Positions 7,561-14,003 of a stretch of DNA of 18,556 nucleotides are shown here, piece by piece (the first letter of the stretch is position 1; each line of letters begins with the position of its first letter). The notes under the pieces are model-generated. The model was not told the origin of the DNA, did no database searches, and saw only the letters and a list, made by a program, of their open reading frames with translations. The translations under genes and the position numbers were made by a program. The DNA comes from an uncultured Blautia sp. (GTDB taxonomy: Bacteria; Bacillota; Clostridia; Lachnospirales; Lachnospiraceae), in contig CALCDJ010000062.1 in assembly GCA_937900135.1 (NCBI GenBank), forward strand, positions 1 to 18,556. Direction: 5' to 3'.

Positions 7561-7584
7561 TGAGCTTTCATTCAGAATGCTTTC

Positions 7585-7613
7585 TTGTCACAGGAGAAGT
7601 TTTGCGGTATACT
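7585..7613 (+). promoter_or_regulatory. promoter of the pseudouridine synthase gene
   Basis: TTGTCA (7585-7590), 17-base spacer, TATACT (7608-7613), 26 bases before the ATG. It shows that this gene does not depend on transcription through the gene-free region. Confidence 0.75.
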
Positions 7614-7638
7614 CTCCACATAAAGGAGAGATTTTTTT

Positions 7639-8343
7639 ATGCAGAATTACAGAATAGAAGATATGCTGGTATACGAAGATGAAACCTTGCTGGTATGCCA
7701 TAAGCCATCGGGACTTGCTGTGCAGAATGCCAGATTTGGAACCATGGATCTGGAAAGTCTTTTGAAGAATTATCTGGCAGAAAAAGCAGAGAACAGCCTT
7801 CCCTATCTTGGGATCATTCACCGTTTAGACCAGCCGGTGGAAGGAATCCTGGTGTTTGCCAAGACACCGAAGGCGGCGCAGGAATTAAGCCGCCAGATAG
7901 CAGAAGGGAGCATGGGAAAGAAATATCTGGCTGTGACAGATCAAAGAACAGAAAAAGACCAGGAAACCCTTGTGGATTTTTTGAAACGGGATGGGCGGAC
8001 CAATATGTCCTCTGTGGTAACCAAGGGAACTCCTGGAAGTAAAAAAGCCAGACTTCATTATCAAATCCTTCAAGAGCAGGATACCGGAGAAGAAAAACGG
8101 TATTTGACAGAGATTATCCTGGAAACAGGGAGACATCATCAGATTCGGGTACAGATGGCTCACGCGGGTATGCCTTTGGTGGGAGATCGAAAATATTATC
8201 CTGAAAATAAATGGAAGGTTCCATTGGGGCTTTGTTCCTGTGAACTTGATTTTCGTCATCCTAAGACTGGCAGACACATGCATTCTCAGATTGTACCTAA
8301 GGGCCCTGCCTTTCAGGGATTTATTTTAGAAAAAACAGAATAA
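7639..8343 (+). CDS. RluA-family pseudouridine synthase
   Basis: This enzyme isomerises uridine to pseudouridine in structured RNA (rRNA or tRNA). The 234 residues cover the catalytic domain only, without the N-terminal S4 RNA-binding domain of RluC/RluD. Motif I is IIHRLDQPVEGILVFAKT, with the catalytic Asp at residue 64; the usual form is HRLDxxTSG, so the DQPVEG variant marks a subfamily common in Lachnospiraceae. The later motif ETGRHHQIRVQMAHAGMPLVGDRKY is typical and binds the substrate uridine and RNA. The early KPSGLAVQ motif is also present. The ATG follows AAAGGAGAG. The target nucleotide cannot be told from sequence. Confidence 0.93.
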   Translation: MQNYRIEDMLVYEDETLLVCHKPSGLAVQNARFGTMDLESLLKNYLAEKAENSLPYLGIIHRLDQPVEGILVFAKTPKAAQELSRQIAEGSMGKKYLAVTDQRTEKDQETLVDFLKRDGRTNMSSVVTKGTPGSKKARLHYQILQEQDTGEEKRYLTEIILETGRHHQIRVQMAHAGMPLVGDRKYYPENKWKVPLGLCSCELDFRHPKTGRHMHSQIVPKGPAFQGFILEKTE

Positions 8344-8359
8344 ATTCCAAAAAAATACT

Positions 8360-8416
8360 CCATACTATTTCTATACAGCCAAAGCTGTAAATAGAAAAAT
8401 ATAGTGAGAAGTATGG
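8360..8416 (+). repeat. long imperfect hairpin between the pseudouridine synthase and ytvI-like genes
   Basis: Inner stem CTATACAGC (8371-8379) and GCTGT-aa-ATAG (8384-8394) with loop CAAA, extended by TTT/AAA. An outer CCATACT/AGTATGG pairing (8360-8366, 8410-8416) encloses it. No T-run follows, so it is not a standard terminator. It ends 4 bases before the next start codon and could limit translation of that gene. Confidence 0.55.
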
Positions 8417-8419
8417 CAT

Positions 8420-9445
8420 ATGGAATGGAAAAGAAGAGCAGCGATTATAGGAATTTTTGCAGGTGTTTATATAGGATACCGGTATTTTCTTCCGGTAATC
8501 CTGCCTTTTTTGGTGGCCTGGATTCTGGCAGTCTGGATTTATCCCAAGGCAGTTAAGCTGGAAAAATATACAAAGATAAAACGAACTATAGGGGGCTCCC
8601 TTCTTCTGGCTCTTTTTTTGCTGGGAGTGGGAGGTCTTTTTTCTCTTGGAATTATGGAAGGAATCCAGCAGATGAAGACAGCGCTCACTCATATACCTGT
8701 ATTTTTGGAGCAGGCAGAGCGCCTGTTGGAGCAGTTTTGTAAATTCCTGGAAGGAACTCTTGGGATTCAGGCATCTCATAGCCGGGATTTTGTCCTGGAT
8801 CAGATGGAAGGACTTCGGGAACAGCTGATGCTCAGATGGGGGATGGATGGTATGACCGCTGTCTGGTGCTTTGCAAAGAATGCGTTATTTTTCCTTTCCA
8901 GTGTGGTGGTGGTTTTTATTTCAACAGTGCTGATTATGGGAGATATGGAACAGCTGCGGAAAAAAATCTGGGATTATTCCTGGCTGGTGGGCACAAGGCG
9001 GGTTGTCCGGCGTCTGAAAAGAACTATGGTCATGTATTTAAAGGCGCAGGTGATTATTATCGCGGCAGTGTCCGCTGTATGTGCAACGGGATTCTGGCTG
9101 ATGAAAAGTCCTTACTTTCTTATTCTTGGCGTGGGAATTGGGGTGATGGACGCTATTCCCTTAATTGGAACAGGAGCCTTTTTGTACCCGGCTGCCGTGG
9201 TATTTCTGATTCAGGGAAAAGTGGGCCTGGCGCTTGGATGTATACTTCTGGATCTGATCACCAGTTTTTTGCGGGAATTTCTGGAACCCAGGCTGTTGGG
9301 AGACAAACTGGGAATTTCTCCTATAATGGTTCTGGCGTCTGTTTACATTGGAATTTTTCTTTATGGTGTATGGGGCGTTTTTCTTGGCCCATTGTCATTT
9401 TCCACAATATATGAGATAGGAAAACAGTGGGATATTTGGGATTAA
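8420..9445 (+). CDS. AI-2E family / YtvI-like sporulation membrane protein
   Basis: A 341-residue polytopic membrane protein of the AI-2E exporter family, closest in look to YtvI of spore-formers. Hydrophobic segments lie at about residues 8-40, 57-80, 150-171 and 209-228, with a cluster from 230 to 332. Between the second and third is an amphipathic stretch (about 82-145), as usual in this family. The family motifs MDAIPLIGTG and EPRLLGDKLGISP (289-301) are present, followed by a Gly-rich GVWGVFLGP segment. YtvI is linked to sporulation but its exact role and any substrate are unknown. The ribosome site is weak (GAGAAG), and a hairpin covers the region before the start, so expression is probably low. 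No terminator is evident after it. Confidence 0.85.
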   Translation: MEWKRRAAIIGIFAGVYIGYRYFLPVILPFLVAWILAVWIYPKAVKLEKYTKIKRTIGGSLLLALFLLGVGGLFSLGIMEGIQQMKTALTHIPVFLEQAERLLEQFCKFLEGTLGIQASHSRDFVLDQMEGLREQLMLRWGMDGMTAVWCFAKNALFFLSSVVVVFISTVLIMGDMEQLRKKIWDYSWLVGTRRVVRRLKRTMVMYLKAQVIIIAAVSAVCATGFWLMKSPYFLILGVGIGVMDAIPLIGTGAFLYPAAVVFLIQGKVGLALGCILLDLITSFLREFLEPRLLGDKLGISPIMVLASVYIGIFLYGVWGVFLGPLSFSTIYEIGKQWDIWD

Positions 9446-9477
9446 TCATGAAAAAAATGAAAAAACTATGAAATCTA

Positions 9478-9505
9478 TAGACGCGGAGCAGAAAAAGTGT
9501 ATAAT
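9478..9505 (+). promoter_or_regulatory. candidate promoter of the lipoprotein gene
   Basis: TAGACG (9478-9483), 16-base spacer, perfect TATAAT (9500-9505), about 115 bases before the ATG at 9621. The -35 box matches consensus at 4 of 6 positions. It implies a leader of about 110 bases. Confidence 0.5.
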
Positions 9506-9620
9506 GTTAAAAATAGTATTGACATTGTAAAATCTATGTGAAAAACGGAGATATCTGAAAACAGGGACGTTATTGAAAATAAGAAGTTTCAGGCGAAGAG
9601 TAGAAAAAGGAGAATCAGAA

Positions 9621-10733
9621 ATGAAAAAAGCTGCATTGACAGTTGTCGGGATTCTGACAGCGGCATCCTTGTTGTCGGGATGTGGCAGAGAAGAGGTAGA
9701 AAAGGCGATTCAGCCATTGATCGCAGAGGTTCAGGAAGAAAAAACGGAGAACACTGCAGAGATGGAAGCGCAGGAGGAAACGGTTTCCACAGAGATTGAT
9801 ACTACGATTCCCATTCAGGCAGGCGCCAGAGTGGCAGTGGTAAGTAAAAATACCAAGGGAGAGTTCTGGACAACTCTCAGGAAGGGTATGGAGGCTGCTA
9901 TTCAGGAAGTGAATGTTGCTTATAGGTTTAAGAAGGATGAGCAGGTCACCATGACTTTTGAGGGACCGGATGATGAACAGGATGTGGAGACCCAGATTAA
10001 TATACTGGATGCTGTAATTGCAGAGAATCCAGATGTACTTTGCCTTTCAGCGGGAGATGTGGATTCCTGTCAGGCACAGTTGGAAACTGCAAAAGAAAAT
10101 GGAATACCGGTAGTTGTTTTTGACTCCAATGTAAATGAGCGCAAGCTGATCCGGGCATATCGAGGGACAGACAACCAGATGGTAGGACAGATGGCTGCTT
10201 ATCAGTTGGGAAGCGCTCTTGGTAAAATGGGAAAAGTTGCGGTATTCTCAGCTCAAGAGAAGACTCAGAGCGTCAGAGACAGAGTAGACGGATTCTTAAA
10301 TAATATCGCTAACTATTCTGATATTGAAGTGGTAGACGTGGTTTTCCAGGATCAGGTAGAAGATATGGAAGCGGCTATGCAGCAGGTGTTAGAGAAGAAT
10401 CCGGTATTGGATGGTATATTCTGCACCAATGCAGATGTAGCGGAAATGTATCTGGATATGGAAAAGGATGAAACCAGAAAAATTGCTATGATTGGCGTAG
10501 ATGCAACTACACGACAGATAGAAGCCATTCAGGATGGTGAAGAGATCGGCTTGGTTTCTCAGGATCCTTATGCTATGGGGCACAATACCATCTGGACGGC
10601 TCTTAAGGCTACTGCTCCCAAAAAAGCAAAGGTAGAGATCACCAAGGCGGTAATGCTGGAACCGGCATGGATCAATATTGAAAATCTGGAGAATCCAGAA
10701 TACAGCAATTACATATATAATAATCAGAAATAA
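9621..10733 (+). CDS. sugar-binding-type ABC substrate-binding lipoprotein (orphan)
   Basis: A 370-residue lipoprotein. The signal peptide ends in the lipobox LSGC, with the lipidated Cys at 21. An acidic linker (about 25-66, rich in Glu and Thr) leads to a periplasmic-binding-protein fold of the ribose/galactose type (Peripla_BP_4-like) from about residue 70. Recognisable parts are ARVAVVSKNTKGEFW, ENPDVLCLSAGD, NGIPVVVFDSN, GTDNQMVGQMAA and MIGVDATTRQIEAIQDG near the C-terminus. The ATG at 9621 has an AAAAGGAGA site; the open frame upstream lacks a signal. There is no ABC ATPase or permease nearby, so it may work with a distant transporter or as a sensor partner. The ligand is likely a sugar or small polar compound, by family only. 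Confidence 0.88.
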   Translation: MKKAALTVVGILTAASLLSGCGREEVEKAIQPLIAEVQEEKTENTAEMEAQEETVSTEIDTTIPIQAGARVAVVSKNTKGEFWTTLRKGMEAAIQEVNVAYRFKKDEQVTMTFEGPDDEQDVETQINILDAVIAENPDVLCLSAGDVDSCQAQLETAKENGIPVVVFDSNVNERKLIRAYRGTDNQMVGQMAAYQLGSALGKMGKVAVFSAQEKTQSVRDRVDGFLNNIANYSDIEVVDVVFQDQVEDMEAAMQQVLEKNPVLDGIFCTNADVAEMYLDMEKDETRKIAMIGVDATTRQIEAIQDGEEIGLVSQDPYAMGHNTIWTALKATAPKKAKVEITKAVMLEPAWINIENLENPEYSNYIYNNQK

Positions 10734-10754
10734 TGCATCTTTTCAGGAAGGAGG

Positions 10755-10809
10755 CAGATGCTGCAGACAGAGAACAGTGATATGTCGGCAGTATCTGTTT
10801 CTTTTTTCG
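10755..10809 (+). terminator. strong terminator after the lipoprotein gene
   Basis: CAGATGCTGCAGACA (10755-10769) pairs with TGTCGGCAGTATCTG (10783-10797), with one G-T pair and one A-G mismatch, followed by a long T-run. It isolates the ATP synthase operon from upstream transcription. The rest of the gap to 11039 is AT-rich and holds the operon promoter. Confidence 0.92.
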
Positions 10810-10953
10810 TTTTATAAAAATTGTACAAACAGGAAAAAATGTATAAAGACTTTGTTTTGGAAGCATGATACAATTTGAAAATGAATGTCTGTTGCAAAAT
10901 ACAAAAAAAATTTGGCAAGCTAAAATAAATTTTAATCATTTTGCACAAACATA

Positions 10954-10982
10954 TTGTGTTTTTTTTTACGCTATGATAGAAT
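10954..10982 (+). promoter_or_regulatory. candidate promoter of the ATP synthase operon
   Basis: TTGTGT (10954-10959), 17-base spacer, TAGAAT (10977-10982), 57 bases before the first ATG. Boxes are fair, not perfect. The inverted repeat CACAA-N5-TTGTG (10944-10958) overlaps the -35 box and could be an operator. Confidence 0.5.
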
Positions 10983-11039
10983 TTACCTATCTGAAGTGAA
11001 AAAGAAACAGTGATTCAGCATACTAGAAAGGAGAAGAGA

Positions 11040-11303
11040 ATGAAAGGCTGGAGTAACCTGATTAAAAACATTACCATGCTCAGCCAGTTCGGGCTTTCTT
11101 TTATTACCCCGACCCTTCTTTGCCTTGCTATTTGCTGGTGGCTGTCTTCCCGTTGGGGAATCGGTGGTTGGGTCTATATTCCTGGTTTCTTTTTTGGAAT
11201 GGGAGGTTCTGGTATGGTGGCTTACAAATTCTACCTGTCAGTAACCAAAAAGGAAAAGAAAAAAGAGAAGAAAACCCCAATTTCTTTTAACAGACACTTC
11301 TAA
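11040..11303 (+). CDS. AtpZ/AtpI-family small membrane protein
   Basis: An 87-residue protein with two membrane helices (about residues 15-34 and 42-63) and a Lys-rich tail (KKEKKKEKK). It is the first gene of the ATP synthase operon, where Firmicutes usually carry AtpZ; in Bacillus AtpZ and AtpI are reported to act in Mg2+ transport. The pattern FGLSFITPTLLCLAICWWL, then GFFFGMGGSGMVAYKFY fits this family. The start at 11040 follows AAGGAGAAG; an in-frame ATG at 11010 lies upstream of that site. It is followed by atpI after 26 bases. Confidence 0.8.
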   Translation: MKGWSNLIKNITMLSQFGLSFITPTLLCLAICWWLSSRWGIGGWVYIPGFFFGMGGSGMVAYKFYLSVTKKEKKKEKKTPISFNRHF

Positions 11304-11329
11304 CAAACGACAGGAAGAAAGGAAGGAAT

Positions 11330-11746
11330 ATGAGCAGTTTTTTTAGCGACATTCAGCCGGCAGTAAAAAAAGAAACAAAAAGGATTGCCATAGCCACTGC
11401 TGTGGGTGTGGTGCTGATGTGCCTGGTGTTTCTGGCTCTTCATATGGGTATGCCGGAAAAGGTTCCCTTTGATTACACCGTGATCCTGGGCGGCATCGGC
11501 GGAGGGCTGGTTGCAGTGCTGAATTTTTTTCTCATGGGACTTACTGTACAGAAAATTGCTTCCGGCATGGATGAACAGGACGCCAGAGCGAGAATGAAGG
11601 CAAGCTATTCTCAGCGTATGCTGATGCAGACACTATGGATCGTTGCAGCAATCGCAGCGCCGTGTTTTCATTTTGTAGCAGGAATTGTACCGCTTCTTTT
11701 CCCGGGAACCTTTATTAAGATATTGGGTATTACCAAGCGGAACTGA
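11330..11746 (+). CDS. atpI: ATP synthase subunit I (AtpI-like)
   Basis: A 138-residue protein with four predicted membrane helices (about 19-38, 46-71, 99-114 and 116-131). The position between the AtpZ-like gene and atpB is the classic place for AtpI, which helps assemble the c ring in several bacteria, including Na+-coupled enzymes. Sequence conservation in this family is low, so the call rests on topology and place. The ATG follows GGAAGGA. A 64-base gap leads to atpB. Confidence 0.78.
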   Translation: MSSFFSDIQPAVKKETKRIAIATAVGVVLMCLVFLALHMGMPEKVPFDYTVILGGIGGGLVAVLNFFLMGLTVQKIASGMDEQDARARMKASYSQRMLMQTLWIVAAIAAPCFHFVAGIVPLLFPGTFIKILGITKRN

Positions 11747-11810
11747 TATATAAAAACTGGGTGCTGACTGCAGCAACCCAAATTTAAAATGACAGGAGGT
11801 GGAAACGTAC

Positions 11811-12572
11811 ATGGAGTTAGACATTTCGGGAGCGAAGGTGTTTTTTACCATTCCCATTGACTTTCCAGTTCTTGGAAAGATACAGATCAGTGAGACTATG
11901 GTGGTGAGCTGGCTGGTTATGATCTTGATCACAGGTCTATGTATCTGGCTTACTCATGATCTGAAGGTGGAAAATATCTCTAAGCGCCAGGCTGTTGCAG
12001 AGTTTCTGGTAGAGACAGCGAACAAATTTGTCATTGGAAATATGGGAGAAAAATTCCGATATTTCATTCCCTTTGTGGCGGCATTGTTTATCACAAGTGT
12101 GGTATCCAATCTGATCAGCCTTTTGGGACTTCGAAGTCCGACCGCAGATCTTTCCACAGAGGCCGCCTGGGCGATCGTAGTATTTATCATGATCACCAGC
12201 CAGAAGATTAAAACCAGTGGATTTGGCGGTTATTTGAAGGGCTTTACAACCCCAATCGCGATCATGACGCCATTCAATGTGCTCTCAGAGCTGGCAACCC
12301 CAATCAGTATGGCATGCCGTCACTTTGGAAATATCCTTTCCGGTGTGGTCATCAACGGACTGATCTATGGTGCGCTGGCTTTGGCAAGTTCGGCACTTCT
12401 GGGATTGATTCCCGGACTGGTAGGAGATATTCTGGCAAAAATACCGATTCTGGATGTGGGTATCCCTGCAGTCCTGTCTGTATATTTTGACTGGTTCTCC
12501 GGATTTATGCAGGCATTTATTTTCTCCATGCTGACAGTAATGTATATTGCCAATGCAGCAGAGGAGGGCTGA
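11811..12572 (+). CDS. atpB: F-type ATP synthase subunit a
   Basis: The 253-residue stator subunit of Fo that forms the ion half-channels beside the c ring. The essential arginine is R170, in the motif MACRHFGNILSG. The C-terminal hydrophobic region ends FIFSMLTVMYIANAAE, as usual. An in-frame GTG at 11799 overlaps the AGGAGGT ribosome site (11794-11800), so the ATG at 11811 with 10-base spacing is the true start. It lies between atpI and atpE. Confidence 0.95.
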   Translation: MELDISGAKVFFTIPIDFPVLGKIQISETMVVSWLVMILITGLCIWLTHDLKVENISKRQAVAEFLVETANKFVIGNMGEKFRYFIPFVAALFITSVVSNLISLLGLRSPTADLSTEAAWAIVVFIMITSQKIKTSGFGGYLKGFTTPIAIMTPFNVLSELATPISMACRHFGNILSGVVINGLIYGALALASSALLGLIPGLVGDILAKIPILDVGIPAVLSVYFDWFSGFMQAFIFSMLTVMYIANAAEEG

Positions 12573-12634
12573 TATTCAGCAAAACGAAAAAACATAAGAA
12601 AATAAAAAATAAAAAATAACAGGAGGAATTGATT

Positions 12635-12913
12635 ATGGATTTTCAGTTATTAGCAAAAGGTATCGCTTTAGCAGGATGTGCAATTGGTGCAGGATGTGCG
12701 TTGATCGCAGGTATCGGACCTGGTATTGGTGAAGGTAATGCAGTAGCGAAGGCTCTGGAAGCAATTGGACGTCAGCCGGAATGCAAAGGTGACGTTACTT
12801 CTACCATGCTTCTCGGTTGTGCCATTGCAGAGACCACTGGTATTTATGGTTTTGTAACTGGTCTGCTTCTGATTTTCGTAGCACCTGGAATGTTCATGAA
12901 CTTCCTGTCTTAA
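12635..12913 (+). CDS. atpE: F-type ATP synthase subunit c
   Basis: The 92-residue hairpin protein that forms the rotor ring of Fo. Two membrane helices (about 8-40 and 55-88) are joined by the RQPE loop (46-49), which touches gamma and epsilon. The ion site is visible: E66 in CAIAETTGIYG, with T67 and T68 after it, and E33 in GPGIGEGNA, where Na+ rings such as that of Ilyobacter have Gln32. This resembles the two-carboxylate Na+ motif of Fusobacterium nucleatum, so sodium coupling is inferred. A strong AGGAGG site and an AT-rich, structure-poor leader (12573-12634) precede the ATG, fitting the high dose of c needed. A TTG at 12629 is in frame but too near the ribosome site. Confidence 0.96.
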   Translation: MDFQLLAKGIALAGCAIGAGCALIAGIGPGIGEGNAVAKALEAIGRQPECKGDVTSTMLLGCAIAETTGIYGFVTGLLLIFVAPGMFMNFLS

Positions 12914-12947
12914 TGAGAGAAAAAAGAAGAAATAGGAGGTTACGATC

Positions 12948-13451
12948 ATGGAGGTACAGGAGTTAGTTGGTATTGTGCCATGGACTTTCATTGCGCAGAT
13001 TTGCAACCTTTTTCTCCAGGTCTATCTTATCAAACGCTTTTTGTTTAAGCCAATCAACCAGATGCTGGAAAAAAGAAAAGCAATGGCAGATGCGGAAATC
13101 CAGGATGCGGTAAAAGCAAAGGAAGAAGCACAGGCTATGAAGGCAGAGTACGAGCAGAACATGCTGGAAGCGAAGAATAAAGCAAACGAGATTCTTACCT
13201 CTGCACAGAAAACAGCAGCTCTTCAAAGTGAAGAGATACTGAAAGAAGCATCGAATCAGGCAGCGTCTATCAAGGCAAAAGCAGAAAATGATATTGCTCA
13301 GGAAAAACGTAAGGCTGTTAATGAGATCAAGGATGAAATCGGCGGCATGGCAATGGAAATTGCAGGTAAGGTGATCGAGCGTGAGATCAGCGAAGAGGAT
13401 CATGCGAAACTGATTGACGAATTTATTGCGAATGTAGGTGAGGCATCATGA
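12948..13451 (+). CDS. atpF: F-type ATP synthase subunit b
   Basis: The 167-residue peripheral stalk subunit that ties Fo to F1. One N-terminal membrane helix (about 13-33, FIAQICNLFLQVYLIKRFLF) and the FKPINQMLEKRK motif are followed by a long Ala/Glu/Lys-rich coiled coil through the rest. The ATG follows AGGAGGT. Its stop codon overlaps the start of atpH in an ATGA, so the two are probably translationally coupled, matching their joint assembly. Confidence 0.94.
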   Translation: MEVQELVGIVPWTFIAQICNLFLQVYLIKRFLFKPINQMLEKRKAMADAEIQDAVKAKEEAQAMKAEYEQNMLEAKNKANEILTSAQKTAALQSEEILKEASNQAASIKAKAENDIAQEKRKAVNEIKDEIGGMAMEIAGKVIEREISEEDHAKLIDEFIANVGEAS

Positions 13452-13987
13452 CCCAGACTGCCAGAATATATGGCGGCAGCCTATATGATCTTGCAGTAGA
13501 AGAAAAACTCACAGAAACCATTTTGGAACAGATGGAAGAAGTCCGCACTTTGTTTTGGGACAATCCAGATTATGTGAGACTTTTAAGTGAGCCGTCCATT
13601 CCTAAGGGAGAGAGGACAAAGTTGATCGAGGAAGCTTTTGGAAAAGAAGCCCAGAAATATCTGGTGAATTTTTTGAAGCTCCTATGTGAACGTAATATAC
13701 TGCAGGAGTATGCAGGATGCTGTGAAGAATTCAGAAGGCGCTATAACGTGGACCATCATATTGCTGAAGCAGTGGTGACAAGTGCCGTTGCATTAAGCGA
13801 GGAGCAGATGAACGCTCTGAAAGCGAAGCTGGAAGCCATCAGCGGAAAAAAAGTTTCTCTTGTTCAGAAGAGAGATCCGTCCGTATTGGCAGGTCTGCGC
13901 GTGGAATTGGAAGGAAAACAGCTTGACGGTACTGTGAAGGGCCGTTTGGCAGGAATTTCCAGAAAACTTAACGAAATTATTGTTTAA
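13448..13987 (+). CDS. atpH: F-type ATP synthase subunit delta
   Basis: The 179-residue subunit that sits on top of F1 and holds the b stalk. It begins TQTARIYGGSLYDLAVEE, the usual helical N-terminal domain. It ends in the conserved pattern DPSVLAGLRVELEGKQLDGTVKGRL. The ATGA overlap with atpF is visible and no separate strong ribosome site is needed. Family identity is supported by both ends and by its place before atpA. Confidence 0.93.
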   Translation: MTQTARIYGGSLYDLAVEEKLTETILEQMEEVRTLFWDNPDYVRLLSEPSIPKGERTKLIEEAFGKEAQKYLVNFLKLLCERNILQEYAGCCEEFRRRYNVDHHIAEAVVTSAVALSEEQMNALKAKLEAISGKKVSLVQKRDPSVLAGLRVELEGKQLDGTVKGRLAGISRKLNEIIV

Positions 13988-14003
13988 AGGATGGTATGGA
14001 AAC

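Noticed and set aside
6480..7580. CRISPR array or mobile element in the gene-free region
   Set aside because: No regularly spaced repeats, no terminal inverted repeats with target duplication, and no transposase, intron reverse transcriptase or phage gene is visible.
9519..9524. Perfect TTGACA as -35 box of the lipoprotein gene
   Set aside because: No -10-like sequence lies 16-18 bases downstream (AAAACG there), so TATAAT at 9500-9505 is preferred.
9446..9620. Riboswitch in the leader of the lipoprotein gene
   Set aside because: The leader is about 110 bases long, but I saw no conserved riboswitch core and no terminator/antiterminator pair.
11799..11801. GTG as start of atpB
   Set aside because: It overlaps the AGGAGGT ribosome site; the ATG at 11811 has proper spacing and a normal subunit a N-terminus.
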